Assembly: GCF_001641335.1 (NCBI RefSeq)
Contig: NZ_LVEM01000003.1
Span: 1,437,054-1,501,053, forward strand
Direction: 5' to 3'
Origin: Bradyrhizobium stylosanthis
GTDB lineage: Bacteria; Pseudomonadota; Alphaproteobacteria; Rhizobiales; Xanthobacteraceae
Length of the DNA stretch: 64,000 nucleotides
Shown in pieces: positions 38,102-46,551 of the stretch; the stretch's first letter is position 1, and each line of letters starts with the position of its first letter. The position numbers and the translations under genes were made by a program. The notes under the pieces are model-generated. The model searched no databases. It saw nothing but the letters and a program-made list of their open reading frames with translations, and was not told the DNA's origin.

Positions 38102-38965
38102 GTGAAAGTGAACGATTCGACGAACATCGAAGATCCCGTTTCGGCGATGCCCGACGGCAGGGTCCTGGAAGTAACGACGACCACGGGCTGCGTCATCGGA
38201 TGTTCTTATTGTCCGCAGGACCGATTTGCCGTTCGGCAACGTGCCGTGTCGCATGCAAAGCATCTTCGTTTTGAAGATTTCAAGAATGTTTGGCGCGCGT
38301 ACCACCAACTGTCGATATCAGCTTCGCCGGCTATTCGGAACCCTGGCTCAATCCAGCTTGCACCGATATGGTTGAGCATGCCTCCGCATCAGGCCATGGC
38401 ATCAGGATCTCGACGACGCTTATAGGCATGAACGGGCGGGATCTAAAACGACTGCAAGCTCTACATTTCCGGGTTTTCTTAGTCCATGTCGTCGATGACA
38501 GCACTTACATGAACAGCCGTCTCGTCAGAGGCAAGTATGTCGATTTGGTGCGTCAACTTGTCGGCGCAGACATTTCCTCGATGCTATTCATGGTCGTGGG
38601 CAACGTCCATCCTGATCTCGTCGAGATAATCCCCGAGAAAGCACTCGTTCGCTCACGCCCCCGCTGCGTCAGGCTTCAAAAGTTCATCCTAACATCGCTT
38701 AAGCAGGGCAGCCAATCGCGGGCGCAATGACATGTGCTGACGAACGATACCATCGCAATCTTCTTCTCCCTAACGGCGACGTCACTCTGTGTTGCATGAA
38801 TTTTTGAGAGACGCCACGTTTTAGGCAATCTTCTCCGCGACGAATATCAAGATCTCTTCGAAGGTCCAACTTTTTGCGAAATTGCCGATCGCATGGCCGG
38901 AAAAGAAGGTTTTCTGCTTTGCTGGATGTGTGAATCTGCCGGATCGAAAGCAGTTGAGTGCTGAT
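38102..38965 (+). pseudogene. Radical SAM/SPASM enzyme pseudogene
   Basis: From GTG 38102 the frame gives LEVTTTTGCVIGCSYCPQDR, the C-x3-C-x2-C radical SAM cluster site. After a frameshift near 38300 it continues VDISFAGYSEPWLNPACTDM and MNSRLVRGKYVDLVRQLVGA. A further break leads to NLLLPNGDVTLCCMNF, a SPASM-like Cys motif, then LCWMCE. Several frameshifts and a stop make it inactive. It precedes the GMC/PLP/sulfotransferase operon on the same strand and may once have belonged to that pathway. Confidence 0.6.
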
Positions 38966-40023
38966 GTAGGCGTTTGGGCGAACCTCCGCGAAGCTAGGCA
39001 CGGACCATTGGCTGTATCGTGCTGAGCTGGCCGCAATTCTTTGCCCGGCTCGGCGCATACCAACCGCTATGTCGCAAATTCATCAGGTGATCGACTATTG
39101 AATCGGTGATTGCGAAACATCGTTGTCCGCAAAGATTGACGTCATTTTGCAGAGTAACGGAAGACGCATCGCTTTGGGACGCTCACGGACGTCCACCACG
39201 CAGAGCAAACATTTTATGCGAGCGATTTGCATTGAAGCTTTCGGTCTCTTGGACGTCCTCCCCCTATTTGAAGGGGCAGTATGCGGCACGATCGTCACGC
39301 GGAGTTAGATCTGCGCTAATCGGAGCCCAGCAGTCGCAGGTTATCGACCTGACCCTGCTCTCACCCAATTGCCCAGGCCACAACAGAGCCTGCGTGCTTT
39401 GCTCCAACGGCACCGCAGGAGAAGACGACCCACCGCCGCTTCCCGATCTTCGGGCAATAGACTTGAAGTCGGCTCGCCAAAGCCAAACACGGCCAGAAAA
39501 GGCACACTGCAGCGCTGGAACAGCGTCGCAATGCAGCGCCAACGGCCATTCCCATTGCGAGTAGACGCGTCGCACTGAGGTACAGCTCACTTTTTTGCAG
39601 AAGCTGGAATGGGGGCCGATCCGAAATCACCCGGCATTCTAGCCTCGTGGTAAGCGCGTCGCAGTCATCCGCCCTTTTGAGGTGTTGCCCCCTGCGCCAC
39701 TGTTTTAGGCTTCCATTTGAGAATGAGATGAGGGTCGAAGCGTCGCTGGAACCGAGGGCGCTCATCAGCACACCGCGTGCCCAGTGCTTCCGAGATACAG
39801 GTCTCTCATCGTTCATCCGGTCGCCGCTTCAGAGGTTCTTGAACATATTCATGCGATCGCGCGCAAGGGGCTTGAATCGTACGGAGCGTCATATTGTACG
39901 AGTCGCAAGGTAGGTCGCGAGGTCTGAGTCATGGTGGGTGGCAGTTTTCAAAGCCGTTTCGACCTATCCAAATGATGGACATCGTCATGATGAATGTCTG
40001 ATGTTTTTGTCGTAGGTGGGACA
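38966..40023. other. No recognisable gene
   Basis: Several overlapping frames exist (for example 39123-39308 plus, MSAKIDVILQSNGRRIALGR), but none matches a family I know. A GGCAGTTTTCAAAGCC stretch at about 39937 recalls a type III tts box but lacks two bases of the core. No nod box or sigma-54 promoter is visible. Confidence 0.35.
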
Positions 40024-41538
40024 ATGACGTCCAACGCCGTTGATGTGTGCGTAGTCGGCAGTGGTGCCAGTGGCTCGATAGTTGCCCACGAGGTGGCCCG
40101 ACATGGATTCCAGGTGCTCGTCCTCGAAGCAGGCCAGGAGCTTCCTGCGGGCGCTTCATTGAAGAGTGTCCAACGTGGTTTTGGTAACGCCCTGGTGCGC
40201 TCTCCGTCCGGGACACTGACCCCGCGAGGTCGTCCCTGGACCGTATCGGCACTGGGCGGCGGCATGACGCTGTACGCTGGCATCGCGTTCCGGTGTCGCA
40301 CGGTCGACTTCGATGCACGAGCGCATGTTGCCGCGGACGCACTCGATCCCGTCTGGCCTTTCGATTACGGGGAACTGCGCCCCTATTACGAGGAGCTTGA
40401 GCGGCGGATAGGGATTGCCCGATTGGCGGGCGCTGATCCACTCGAGCCGCCCAGCGATCCCGGCCTGCTGCCGCCGCACGAATATAGCCTGCAGGGCACT
40501 CTGATCGCCAATGCGGGAGGACGCCTAGGCTGGTTGCCGTTCCCGACACCGCTCGCGATCAACTCGGTCCCCTACCGCGGTCAAGCGGCCTGTGACCGGT
40601 GTGGCCCGTGCAACGAACACCTCTGTCCAAGCGGCGCGCGCGCCGATGCGCGCTCGCCATTCACGGAGCGGTCGCTGCCACGTGGCGCCCTAACGATCGC
40701 CTCAGGCAGCAAGGCTGTGCATATCGGGCTTGGCAGCGTCAGCCGTGTCGCCTCAGTGGAGTGGCTTGACACTGTCATCCAACAACGCGCTCGGGTCCGC
40801 GCCCGGTGCGTAGTACTCGCTGGCAACGCGATTCAATCTGCCGCCTTGCTGCTAAGATCTGCGCAGCCCACAGCACCTCGCGGTATCGGAAACTGCACGG
40901 GCATGGTCGGTCGCGGCATCTGCTTCAAAATCAGCGGCTACGTGTCTGGCACCATCATGGCGGATCGCTTGCCGTCGCATCCGCCCGGTGGTCCGTTCTC
41001 GACCGTTGCGATGACCGATCACTACCTCGACGCGGACGCACCATCCGGCTTAGGCGGACTTCTATACGAAGCCAGTCCGGCGGAGCGCGCGGTCAGCGGC
41101 CGGAAACTTAAGTTAAGGGTGCATTTCCTTGCGGCCGATCAGCCCATGCGCAGCAACGCCGTACGATTATCGAACAGGCGCGATCGATTAGGTCTGCAGA
41201 AGATCATTCTCGAATACAGGACTCATCCACTGGATAAGAGCCGATTGGACTATTTGTCGCATCGCGCCTCGGACTTGCTTACCGAGGCGGGCGCGAAAAA
41301 GATCAGTTACACGGCTTCCAACTATCAATTCGGTAGTGGTCATCTGCATGGCGGCTGTCGAGCAGGGACTGATCCAAAGGAATCCGTGGTGGACCGGTGG
41401 GGTCGCGTGCACGATATCGACAATCTTTATGTCGCGGACGGTGGATTCTTCCCGTACCCCGGCGGCGTCAACCCCACCTTCACCATTCAGGCAAACGCGC
41501 TGCGGATCGCTCGCAGAATCGTCACACAGCTTGCCTGA
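40024..41538 (+). CDS. GMC-family FAD oxidoreductase
   Basis: I start at ATG 40024 (MTSNAVDVCVVGSGASGSIV), which has GGTGGG four bases upstream; the frame extends to ATG 39994. The 504-residue protein has the FAD Rossmann motif GSGASG, a Cys-rich segment seen in gluconate-dehydrogenase-type GMC enzymes (ACDRCGPCNEHLCPSGARAD), and the C-terminal GMC block HLHGGCRAGTDP and GVNPTFTIQANALRIA. Such enzymes oxidise alcohols to aldehydes or ketones. It heads an operon with a PLP enzyme, sulfotransferase and exporter, suggesting that it makes a carbonyl for transamination. No signal peptide. Confidence 0.85.
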   Translation: MTSNAVDVCVVGSGASGSIVAHEVARHGFQVLVLEAGQELPAGASLKSVQRGFGNALVRSPSGTLTPRGRPWTVSALGGGMTLYAGIAFRCRTVDFDARAHVAADALDPVWPFDYGELRPYYEELERRIGIARLAGADPLEPPSDPGLLPPHEYSLQGTLIANAGGRLGWLPFPTPLAINSVPYRGQAACDRCGPCNEHLCPSGARADARSPFTERSLPRGALTIASGSKAVHIGLGSVSRVASVEWLDTVIQQRARVRARCVVLAGNAIQSAALLLRSAQPTAPRGIGNCTGMVGRGICFKISGYVSGTIMADRLPSHPPGGPFSTVAMTDHYLDADAPSGLGGLLYEASPAERAVSGRKLKLRVHFLAADQPMRSNAVRLSNRRDRLGLQKIILEYRTHPLDKSRLDYLSHRASDLLTEAGAKKISYTASNYQFGSGHLHGGCRAGTDPKESVVDRWGRVHDIDNLYVADGGFFPYPGGVNPTFTIQANALRIARRIVTQLA

Positions 41539-41562
41539 CAGGCCGTGACCGGAGGATTGTTG

Positions 41563-42873
41563 ATGTTCAATAGCACCCTCAATGCCACATTGCCCGCGAC
41601 GGAGACCCACAAATCCGCACTATGCCGCGCGTTGCGGGTCACTGCATCGGAAAAATGGGACCTCAATCGGCGTTTTCCCATCGTGATGAGCCGTGCCTGT
41701 GGTGCGTATGTCTGGGATGTTGAGGGAAGACAATACGTCGATCTCACCTCCTGCAGCGGGGCTGCGCCGCTGGGAGCCGGATATGAACCGGTCCTCGATC
41801 ACGTGGCCCTAGAAATGCGCCGCACCGGCGGCATCGTGCCGGGGCCGTTGTCGGAGCATCGGGTCGAGCTGGCCGAACGGCTCGCCAAGGTATTTCCGCT
41901 TGCGCAACGCTCGATATTTTTCCGCACCGGCTCCTGCGCCACGACCGCCGCGGTCCGCTTGGCTCGCGCATACACCGATGTGAACCTGGTGCTGACCAGC
42001 GGATACCACGGCTGGCACGACTGGCACTTGCAGGACCGTCCCACGATGGGCCTACCCGATCGGGACCGCGACAGTGTCGATTTCCAATATGACCTGGAGC
42101 TGCTTGAGAGGTTTGCCCGCGCGCGGCGTCTCGCCGCGGTGATCGTCACACCCGAAGTCAACTTCTTCCCACCCGAATATCACCGGGAATTGCAGAATAT
42201 GGTGCACCGCTACGGTGCCCTGCTCATCCTCGACGAAGTGATGACAGGGTTCCGCTACGGCCCCGGCGGCTATCATACCGCGATCGGGCTTGCGCCCGAC
42301 CTGATCACATTCAGCAAGGGGCTTGCCAATGGCATGGCACTATCGGCAGTGGCTGGCCGCGCCGACGTGCTCAACGCAGCCGAAAAGACGTACCTCGGCA
42401 ACACCTATCAGCGCGAGATCACGCCATTCGCGGCCGCGCTGAGCACTATGGACGCGCTGCGCGATGGCACCGCGCTCGCCCGGATGCGCTGTGTTGGCGA
42501 GCAACTCATCAGCGGCCTTAACGAAGTGTTCGCGAGCCAAGAGGTTCAAGCGCGCGCGTTCGCATGGCCAACCATGTTCGATGTCGTGTTTGCCACCCCT
42601 GACCTTGGTCACGCCTTCTTTCAGGAGATGTGGTCGCGCGGCTTCCTCATGCAGTACGGGGGCCGGTTCATGCCGTCCGCGGCGTTATCCGATGCCGACG
42701 TGCGGGCCGCGATTGAAGCCGTCGGTCACGCCCTGCTGGCCGCCAAGAGGCGCACGGAGAGCACGGGCGGCGATCCGGATCCGATCGCCGCCGCGGTGCG
42801 GTTTGCGGGTGATCACTTCGTTGCCACGCCGGATACCGTCCGGCGTTGGTTCAACGCGTCGAGCCGCCCATGA
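41563..42873 (+). CDS. Class III aminotransferase / GSA-aminomutase-like PLP enzyme
   Basis: ATG 41563 follows a clear CGGAGGA site. The 436-residue protein is HemL-like: SRACGAYVWDVEGRQYVDLT, FRTGSCATTAAVRLARAYTD, LILDEVMTGFRYGPGGY, and the PLP lysine in ITFSKGLANGMALSA. Family members transfer or shift amino groups on small carbonyl compounds. Beside a GMC oxidase it plausibly aminates the carbonyl that enzyme makes. Its stop overlaps the start of the sulfotransferase gene (ATGA), so stoichiometric expression is expected. A housekeeping hemL role is unlikely given the context. Confidence 0.85.
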   Translation: MFNSTLNATLPATETHKSALCRALRVTASEKWDLNRRFPIVMSRACGAYVWDVEGRQYVDLTSCSGAAPLGAGYEPVLDHVALEMRRTGGIVPGPLSEHRVELAERLAKVFPLAQRSIFFRTGSCATTAAVRLARAYTDVNLVLTSGYHGWHDWHLQDRPTMGLPDRDRDSVDFQYDLELLERFARARRLAAVIVTPEVNFFPPEYHRELQNMVHRYGALLILDEVMTGFRYGPGGYHTAIGLAPDLITFSKGLANGMALSAVAGRADVLNAAEKTYLGNTYQREITPFAAALSTMDALRDGTALARMRCVGEQLISGLNEVFASQEVQARAFAWPTMFDVVFATPDLGHAFFQEMWSRGFLMQYGGRFMPSAALSDADVRAAIEAVGHALLAAKRRTESTGGDPDPIAAAVRFAGDHFVATPDTVRRWFNASSRP

Positions 42874-43844
42874 ACGCCAGCAGTCGAACGGGGGACACTC
42901 CCATGGCCGCGGCCGACGGGTTCTCTACCTCGCCAGTTCTGCTCGGCGGCGAAAACCGATCCGGTACCACATTGCTGAGCGTCGTTTTGAATTCTCATGC
43001 CGATCTGGTGGTGGGACCGGAGATCGACTTCCTGGAACCGTTGAACCTCGGCTCGCACATTCTGGAAGCGACCGATCTTCTCGACGCTAATGATCCCCGA
43101 CTCACGGGCGAGACCAAAAGCTTGATCGACCCGTTCTGGTATGATGGCGCGCACTTCGTCGTGCAATGCCAGCGGTTCGGCCTGTCCTTCGATGACGTGC
43201 GCAAGCTCGTCACCAAGGTGATGGACGAGACAGCCGGGGACATCGTTTCATTCGCCGACAGATGCAGGCTGATTAATGAGATCGGTGAGTTTCGAAGGGG
43301 ACAAGCAGCGGCAAGGCGCTGGGGACTGAAGCTGCAACGCAAGATCACCCAAATCGACGTCTTCGCGCAGTTGTGGCCGCATGCGCATTTCGTCCACATT
43401 GTACGGGACGGGCGCGACCTTGCCGCCTCGCATTTGAAAACGGTACCGGACTGGGGTTACCAGACCGTGGCAGACGCTGCGCAAGGCTGGCTTGAAGTCG
43501 TATCGCGGCCTCATCTCCTCGCGCCACCGGAGCGTTATCTTGAGGTGCGCTATGAGGATCTGGTCACTCACCCCCGCCCCAGCCTTAAGCAGATTTTGGA
43601 TCACCTGCAGCTCCCCTGGGATGAAGCCGTTCTACGGCATGCCGAACACGAGCACGCACTGTTCGAGCGTCCGAACGGCCACCCGGCAGCGGAGTCCGCG
43701 AGCAAACCGCTGCACGCCGGCCGCCTTGGTCGCTTCAGGCAGGATCTGACGCTCACGGAAGTCGCGGAATTCGAGCGGATCGCCGGCGGCGAATTGGCGC
43801 GGTTGGGCTATCTATCGGCCTCGACCCCGGCGATCGAGGCATGA
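42870..43844 (+). CDS. Sulfotransferase (PAPS-dependent)
   Basis: The 324-residue product, starting at the ATG overlapping the previous stop, has the 5'-phosphosulfate-binding loop LLGGENRSGTTLLSVVLNSH near the N-terminus and the 3'-phosphate region HFVHIVRDGRDLAASHLKT. YLEVRYEDLVTHP near the C-terminus also fits this family. It moves sulfate from PAPS to a hydroxyl or amine of a small molecule. PAPS could come from NodPQ encoded 6 kb upstream. The acceptor is unknown; operon context suggests the amino product of the GMC and PLP enzymes. The stop overlaps the MFS gene start. Confidence 0.85.
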   Translation: MNASSRTGDTPMAAADGFSTSPVLLGGENRSGTTLLSVVLNSHADLVVGPEIDFLEPLNLGSHILEATDLLDANDPRLTGETKSLIDPFWYDGAHFVVQCQRFGLSFDDVRKLVTKVMDETAGDIVSFADRCRLINEIGEFRRGQAAARRWGLKLQRKITQIDVFAQLWPHAHFVHIVRDGRDLAASHLKTVPDWGYQTVADAAQGWLEVVSRPHLLAPPERYLEVRYEDLVTHPRPSLKQILDHLQLPWDEAVLRHAEHEHALFERPNGHPAAESASKPLHAGRLGRFRQDLTLTEVAEFERIAGGELARLGYLSASTPAIEA

Positions 43845-45088
43845 ATCCCACCGATATCTCTACCCCGCCTCGCGGATTGCCGCGCGGATACTTAGCGCTG
43901 CTCGTTGGACGTACGGTGTCGGAATTGGGATCCGAAGTGACCGTTATGGCGCTGCCGCTGACGGCGATCACCCTACTGGGAGCGGGTCCTGCGCAGACGG
44001 GGTTGCTGCTCGCCTGCGGCCGGGCGCCGTACCTCATCATTGGCCTGCTTGCCGGGGTGATCGTGGATCGCCTCCCACACCGATGCATTCTTTTGACCGC
44101 CAATTTAGTGATGGCAGTAACGCTCGCAACGATACCGCTGCTCGCCAGCCTTGGCCAGCTTGGAATGGTCCAACTGTATATGGCAACCACGCTTGTCGGA
44201 ACGGCTGCGGTGATCGGCGAGGTCGCCTATCTGGCGTGCGTGCCAACGGTCGTGGATCGTGCTCGACTCGTCAGAGCGCAGAGTTCTTGGCAACTCAGCA
44301 GATCTTGCGTGGTGACCGTCGGTCCATTCCTGGCAGGCTGGCTGGTCAGCGCGTTCTCTGCGCCGACCGCAATTCTAGTCGACTCGGCCTCCTTCGTAGT
44401 GGCCGCCGTCTTGCTGCCGCTGCTGCCGGCACGCGCGGCCGAACGGTCCGCAACTGGATCGAGCTCGGTCGTCGTCCAGATCGCGGAAGGACTGACGGCT
44501 GTATTTGGCAACCCGATCCTGCGGGCGGTTACGTTGGCGACTGGCAGCTTCATCTTCTGCTACAACGCCTACTCTGCGGTTTTTCTGCTTTACCTAACCC
44601 AACATATTGGTTTGGACGGCTGGACGACGGGCTTGGTTCTCAGCATCGGCGCGATAGGTGGCATCCTGGGCGCAGTCACCGCAGCCTGGGCCGGCCGTGC
44701 CATTGGCCTTGGGCCGGTCTTGATGGCCACCTTGGCGCTTAGCGCCGCAGGCATGACCCTATCTGCGCTGTTCACAGAGCCGCGATCGGTGGCACTCGTT
44801 TGCGTGGCCCTGTCCCAGTTCGTGCTGTCGTTTGGTCAAGAGATCTACAACGTGCATCAAGTCTCCGTTCGATACGCGCTAGCTCCGCCTCGGGTGCTGG
44901 GCCGCGTCAACGCGAGCATTCGGAGCTTGGTGTGGGGACTTGCGCCGATGGGCGCGCTACTTGGCGGTGCGGTCGGCGCCGGACCTGGACTGCGCACTGC
45001 GCTATTGGCCAGCAGCTTGCTCGGCGTCGCCTCCTTGCTGTGGATCTGGCTATCGCCCCTGCGCCGCACTCACAGCTTGCATCTGTGA
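43841..45088 (+). CDS. MFS exporter
   Basis: The 415-residue protein has about 12 hydrophobic helices in two halves, with MFS features such as VGRTVSELGSEVTVMALPLT in helix 1, LAGVIVDRLPHRCIL in the loop 2-3 position, and GGILGAVTAAWAGRAIGLGP in the second half. It resembles enterobactin-exporter-type (MFS_3) efflux proteins. The start overlaps the sulfotransferase stop (ATGA). As the last gene of the operon it most likely exports the sulfated product across the inner membrane. Confidence 0.85.
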   Translation: MNPTDISTPPRGLPRGYLALLVGRTVSELGSEVTVMALPLTAITLLGAGPAQTGLLLACGRAPYLIIGLLAGVIVDRLPHRCILLTANLVMAVTLATIPLLASLGQLGMVQLYMATTLVGTAAVIGEVAYLACVPTVVDRARLVRAQSSWQLSRSCVVTVGPFLAGWLVSAFSAPTAILVDSASFVVAAVLLPLLPARAAERSATGSSSVVVQIAEGLTAVFGNPILRAVTLATGSFIFCYNAYSAVFLLYLTQHIGLDGWTTGLVLSIGAIGGILGAVTAAWAGRAIGLGPVLMATLALSAAGMTLSALFTEPRSVALVCVALSQFVLSFGQEIYNVHQVSVRYALAPPRVLGRVNASIRSLVWGLAPMGALLGGAVGAGPGLRTALLASSLLGVASLLWIWLSPLRRTHSLHL

Positions 45089-45228
45089 TGCCAGGGATTG
45101 AGCGGCGACTGCGTGTGAAGTCAACGCGCTCGGGGCCTCGAGCTACGGGCATACTCCCGAGAATGTTGGATTGTCGGCGGAACTGACCTGGTCCCAATCC
45201 ACCATAGGAGTTGGCCAATAAAGGCGAG

Positions 45229-45738
45229 TCACTTCCGTTGAGCAGCTTCCGGCCAACCTGTGAACTCCATCTCAAATCGGCGAGAACCGACGGGCTTGGT
45301 CGTGAATTTCACTGTCTTTCCCGACAGAGCCGCCAAAGAGCCGGATGCGAACTTAAACACGGTCTTACCGGAAGCAGCGATGCCGACGGCCCTGTTGTCT
45401 TCCATGACCGAGGAGCCGTCCCCCTCCAAGAGCTGACCAACCGCATATCCTCCGAGCGCGCGGTGAACGTCGAGAGAGGCCAAGTACGTGCCCTTCTCAC
45501 TGTCCCACTCGCTGACCGATATCGCCGTGATGCCAGCGTCCCTCAACAGCCCATCTGCGACGCGGCAGGTGTATTGAAGGCTGACAATGACGTGCCCATT
45601 CCGATCACCTACCGGCTCTCGATCGGTTCCGTCTATGGTGCAGTCGTAGCGCCGGACTGGGTCCGTGGGCGTAACTTCGGTCAGCCCGAGCAAACCGAAA
45701 GTAGAACATAGTACAATAATGCGAAACGGTGGCTTCAT
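45229..45738 (-). CDS. Secreted hypothetical protein
   Basis: I start at MKPPFRIIVLCSTFGLLGLT because it gives a signal peptide; a Met 7 codons earlier is possible. The mature part of about 145 residues is beta-rich and has two Cys (RRYDCTIDG, LQYTCRVAD) that could form a disulfide. It ends VGSRRFEMEFTGWPEAAQRK. No family recognised. It is convergent to the MFS gene and not part of that operon. Confidence 0.55.
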   Translation of the reverse strand: MKPPFRIIVLCSTFGLLGLTEVTPTDPVRRYDCTIDGTDREPVGDRNGHVIVSLQYTCRVADGLLRDAGITAISVSEWDSEKGTYLASLDVHRALGGYAVGQLLEGDGSSVMEDNRAVGIAASGKTVFKFASGSLAALSGKTVKFTTKPVGSRRFEMEFTGWPEAAQRK

Positions 45739-45954
45739 TTGCCGTGCTCTCGCGGACATGCCTTCGCAGACCTGTACAACTTGACGCAACGACCGATTCA
45801 AGCTTCTTCGATGTCTCGCCGCGTGGGTGCTACCCACGCCGGCCTCGGTCATTTTCGGCGATAGGGCGGCCGAGACGCACGGAGATTACTAGCTGCAGCG
45901 AAAGTTTGATGCTGCAACCAGCAGGAGAGCCTCGATCAAAGGATTTGCGCAGAC

Positions 45955-46082
45955 TAGAGCGCGATGAGATTGGTAGGAATCGTCATCGCGCTTTGGCTTG
46001 TTGTTTGAGCATAATCTCCGCTCAAACGCCGTCCCCGTTTGTCGCGAGGGAAACGCTCTGCTTTTCAGGATCACGCTCTAAA
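45955..46082. repeat. Bradyrhizobium-style intergenic repeat, decayed
   Basis: TAGAGCGCGATGAGATTGG, then CGTCATCGCGCTTTGGCTTG, TTGTTTGAGCATAATCT and a closing AGGATCACGCTCTA form nested inverted repeats. The layout agrees with intergenic palindromic repeats I associate with Bradyrhizobium genomes (GCGCGATGA paired with TCATCGCGC, then an element ending GATCATGCTCTA). Several bases differ from that pattern, so this copy is degenerate. Confidence 0.55.
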
Positions 46083-46104
46083 AAGGAAAGAAAGGAGCCC
46101 GAAC

Positions 46105-46542
46105 TTAGGCGGGATCGGACTTCTCCAGCCCCTCTTCGCGCGGCTCTACGTCCGAGCTAAGCTCCTTTGCCAGGCTGTGTCCCTTCGCCAGGCGACGGCC
46201 CAATGCTTCAACAAACGAATCATAGCGCTCGCGTCCTTTCGCCTGGGCTGCTGGTTGCGCCGTGTCAGGCAAAGGCGGGGTCGCGGTGAGCCAAAACCGG
46301 ACAAACAGGGCGAGCGCTTCGTTCGAAATCGTAGCGTGGCGCTCGAGCCGCTCGAGCTGGCGGGTCAGGCGGTCCAAACGCCGGCTGAGCGCTGCCTCCA
46401 TTCGCTCCGAATTGTCTGGCGATAGGAACGTAGATAGCGCCGTCTCCACAACGAGCGCCTGAGCCACCCGCTTGCGGTTGGCATAGTCAGCAAGCTGAAC
46501 AGCGAGGTCCGGCGGCAGACGAAACGTATGCTTGGTGCGCAT
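46105..46542 (-). CDS. CopG/ribbon-helix-helix-like protein next to traG
   Basis: The 145-residue product begins MRTKHTFRLPPDLAVQLADY, which fits a ribbon-helix-helix DNA-binding N-terminus, followed by a long helical segment (SRRLDRLTRQLERLERH) and an acidic tail. It starts 9 bases after the traG stop, so it is co-transcribed. Proteins of this type accompany traG in symbiosis ICEs and may regulate the transfer operon or help relaxosome assembly; the exact role is inferred. Confidence 0.65.
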   Translation of the reverse strand: MRTKHTFRLPPDLAVQLADYANRKRVAQALVVETALSTFLSPDNSERMEAALSRRLDRLTRQLERLERHATISNEALALFVRFWLTATPPLPDTAQPAAQAKGRERYDSFVEALGRRLAKGHSLAKELSSDVEPREEGLEKSDPA

Positions 46543-46551
46543 GCCCTCAGC

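Noticed and set aside
37826..38308. A 160-aa minus-strand ORF
   Set aside because: Its 5' half is the antisense of the radical SAM remnant; only the last 80 codons look protein-like and no family is recognised.
39930..39960. A tts-box-like sequence before the GMC operon
   Set aside because: GGCAGTTTTCAAAGCC lacks two bases of the tts core and the genes downstream are not effectors.
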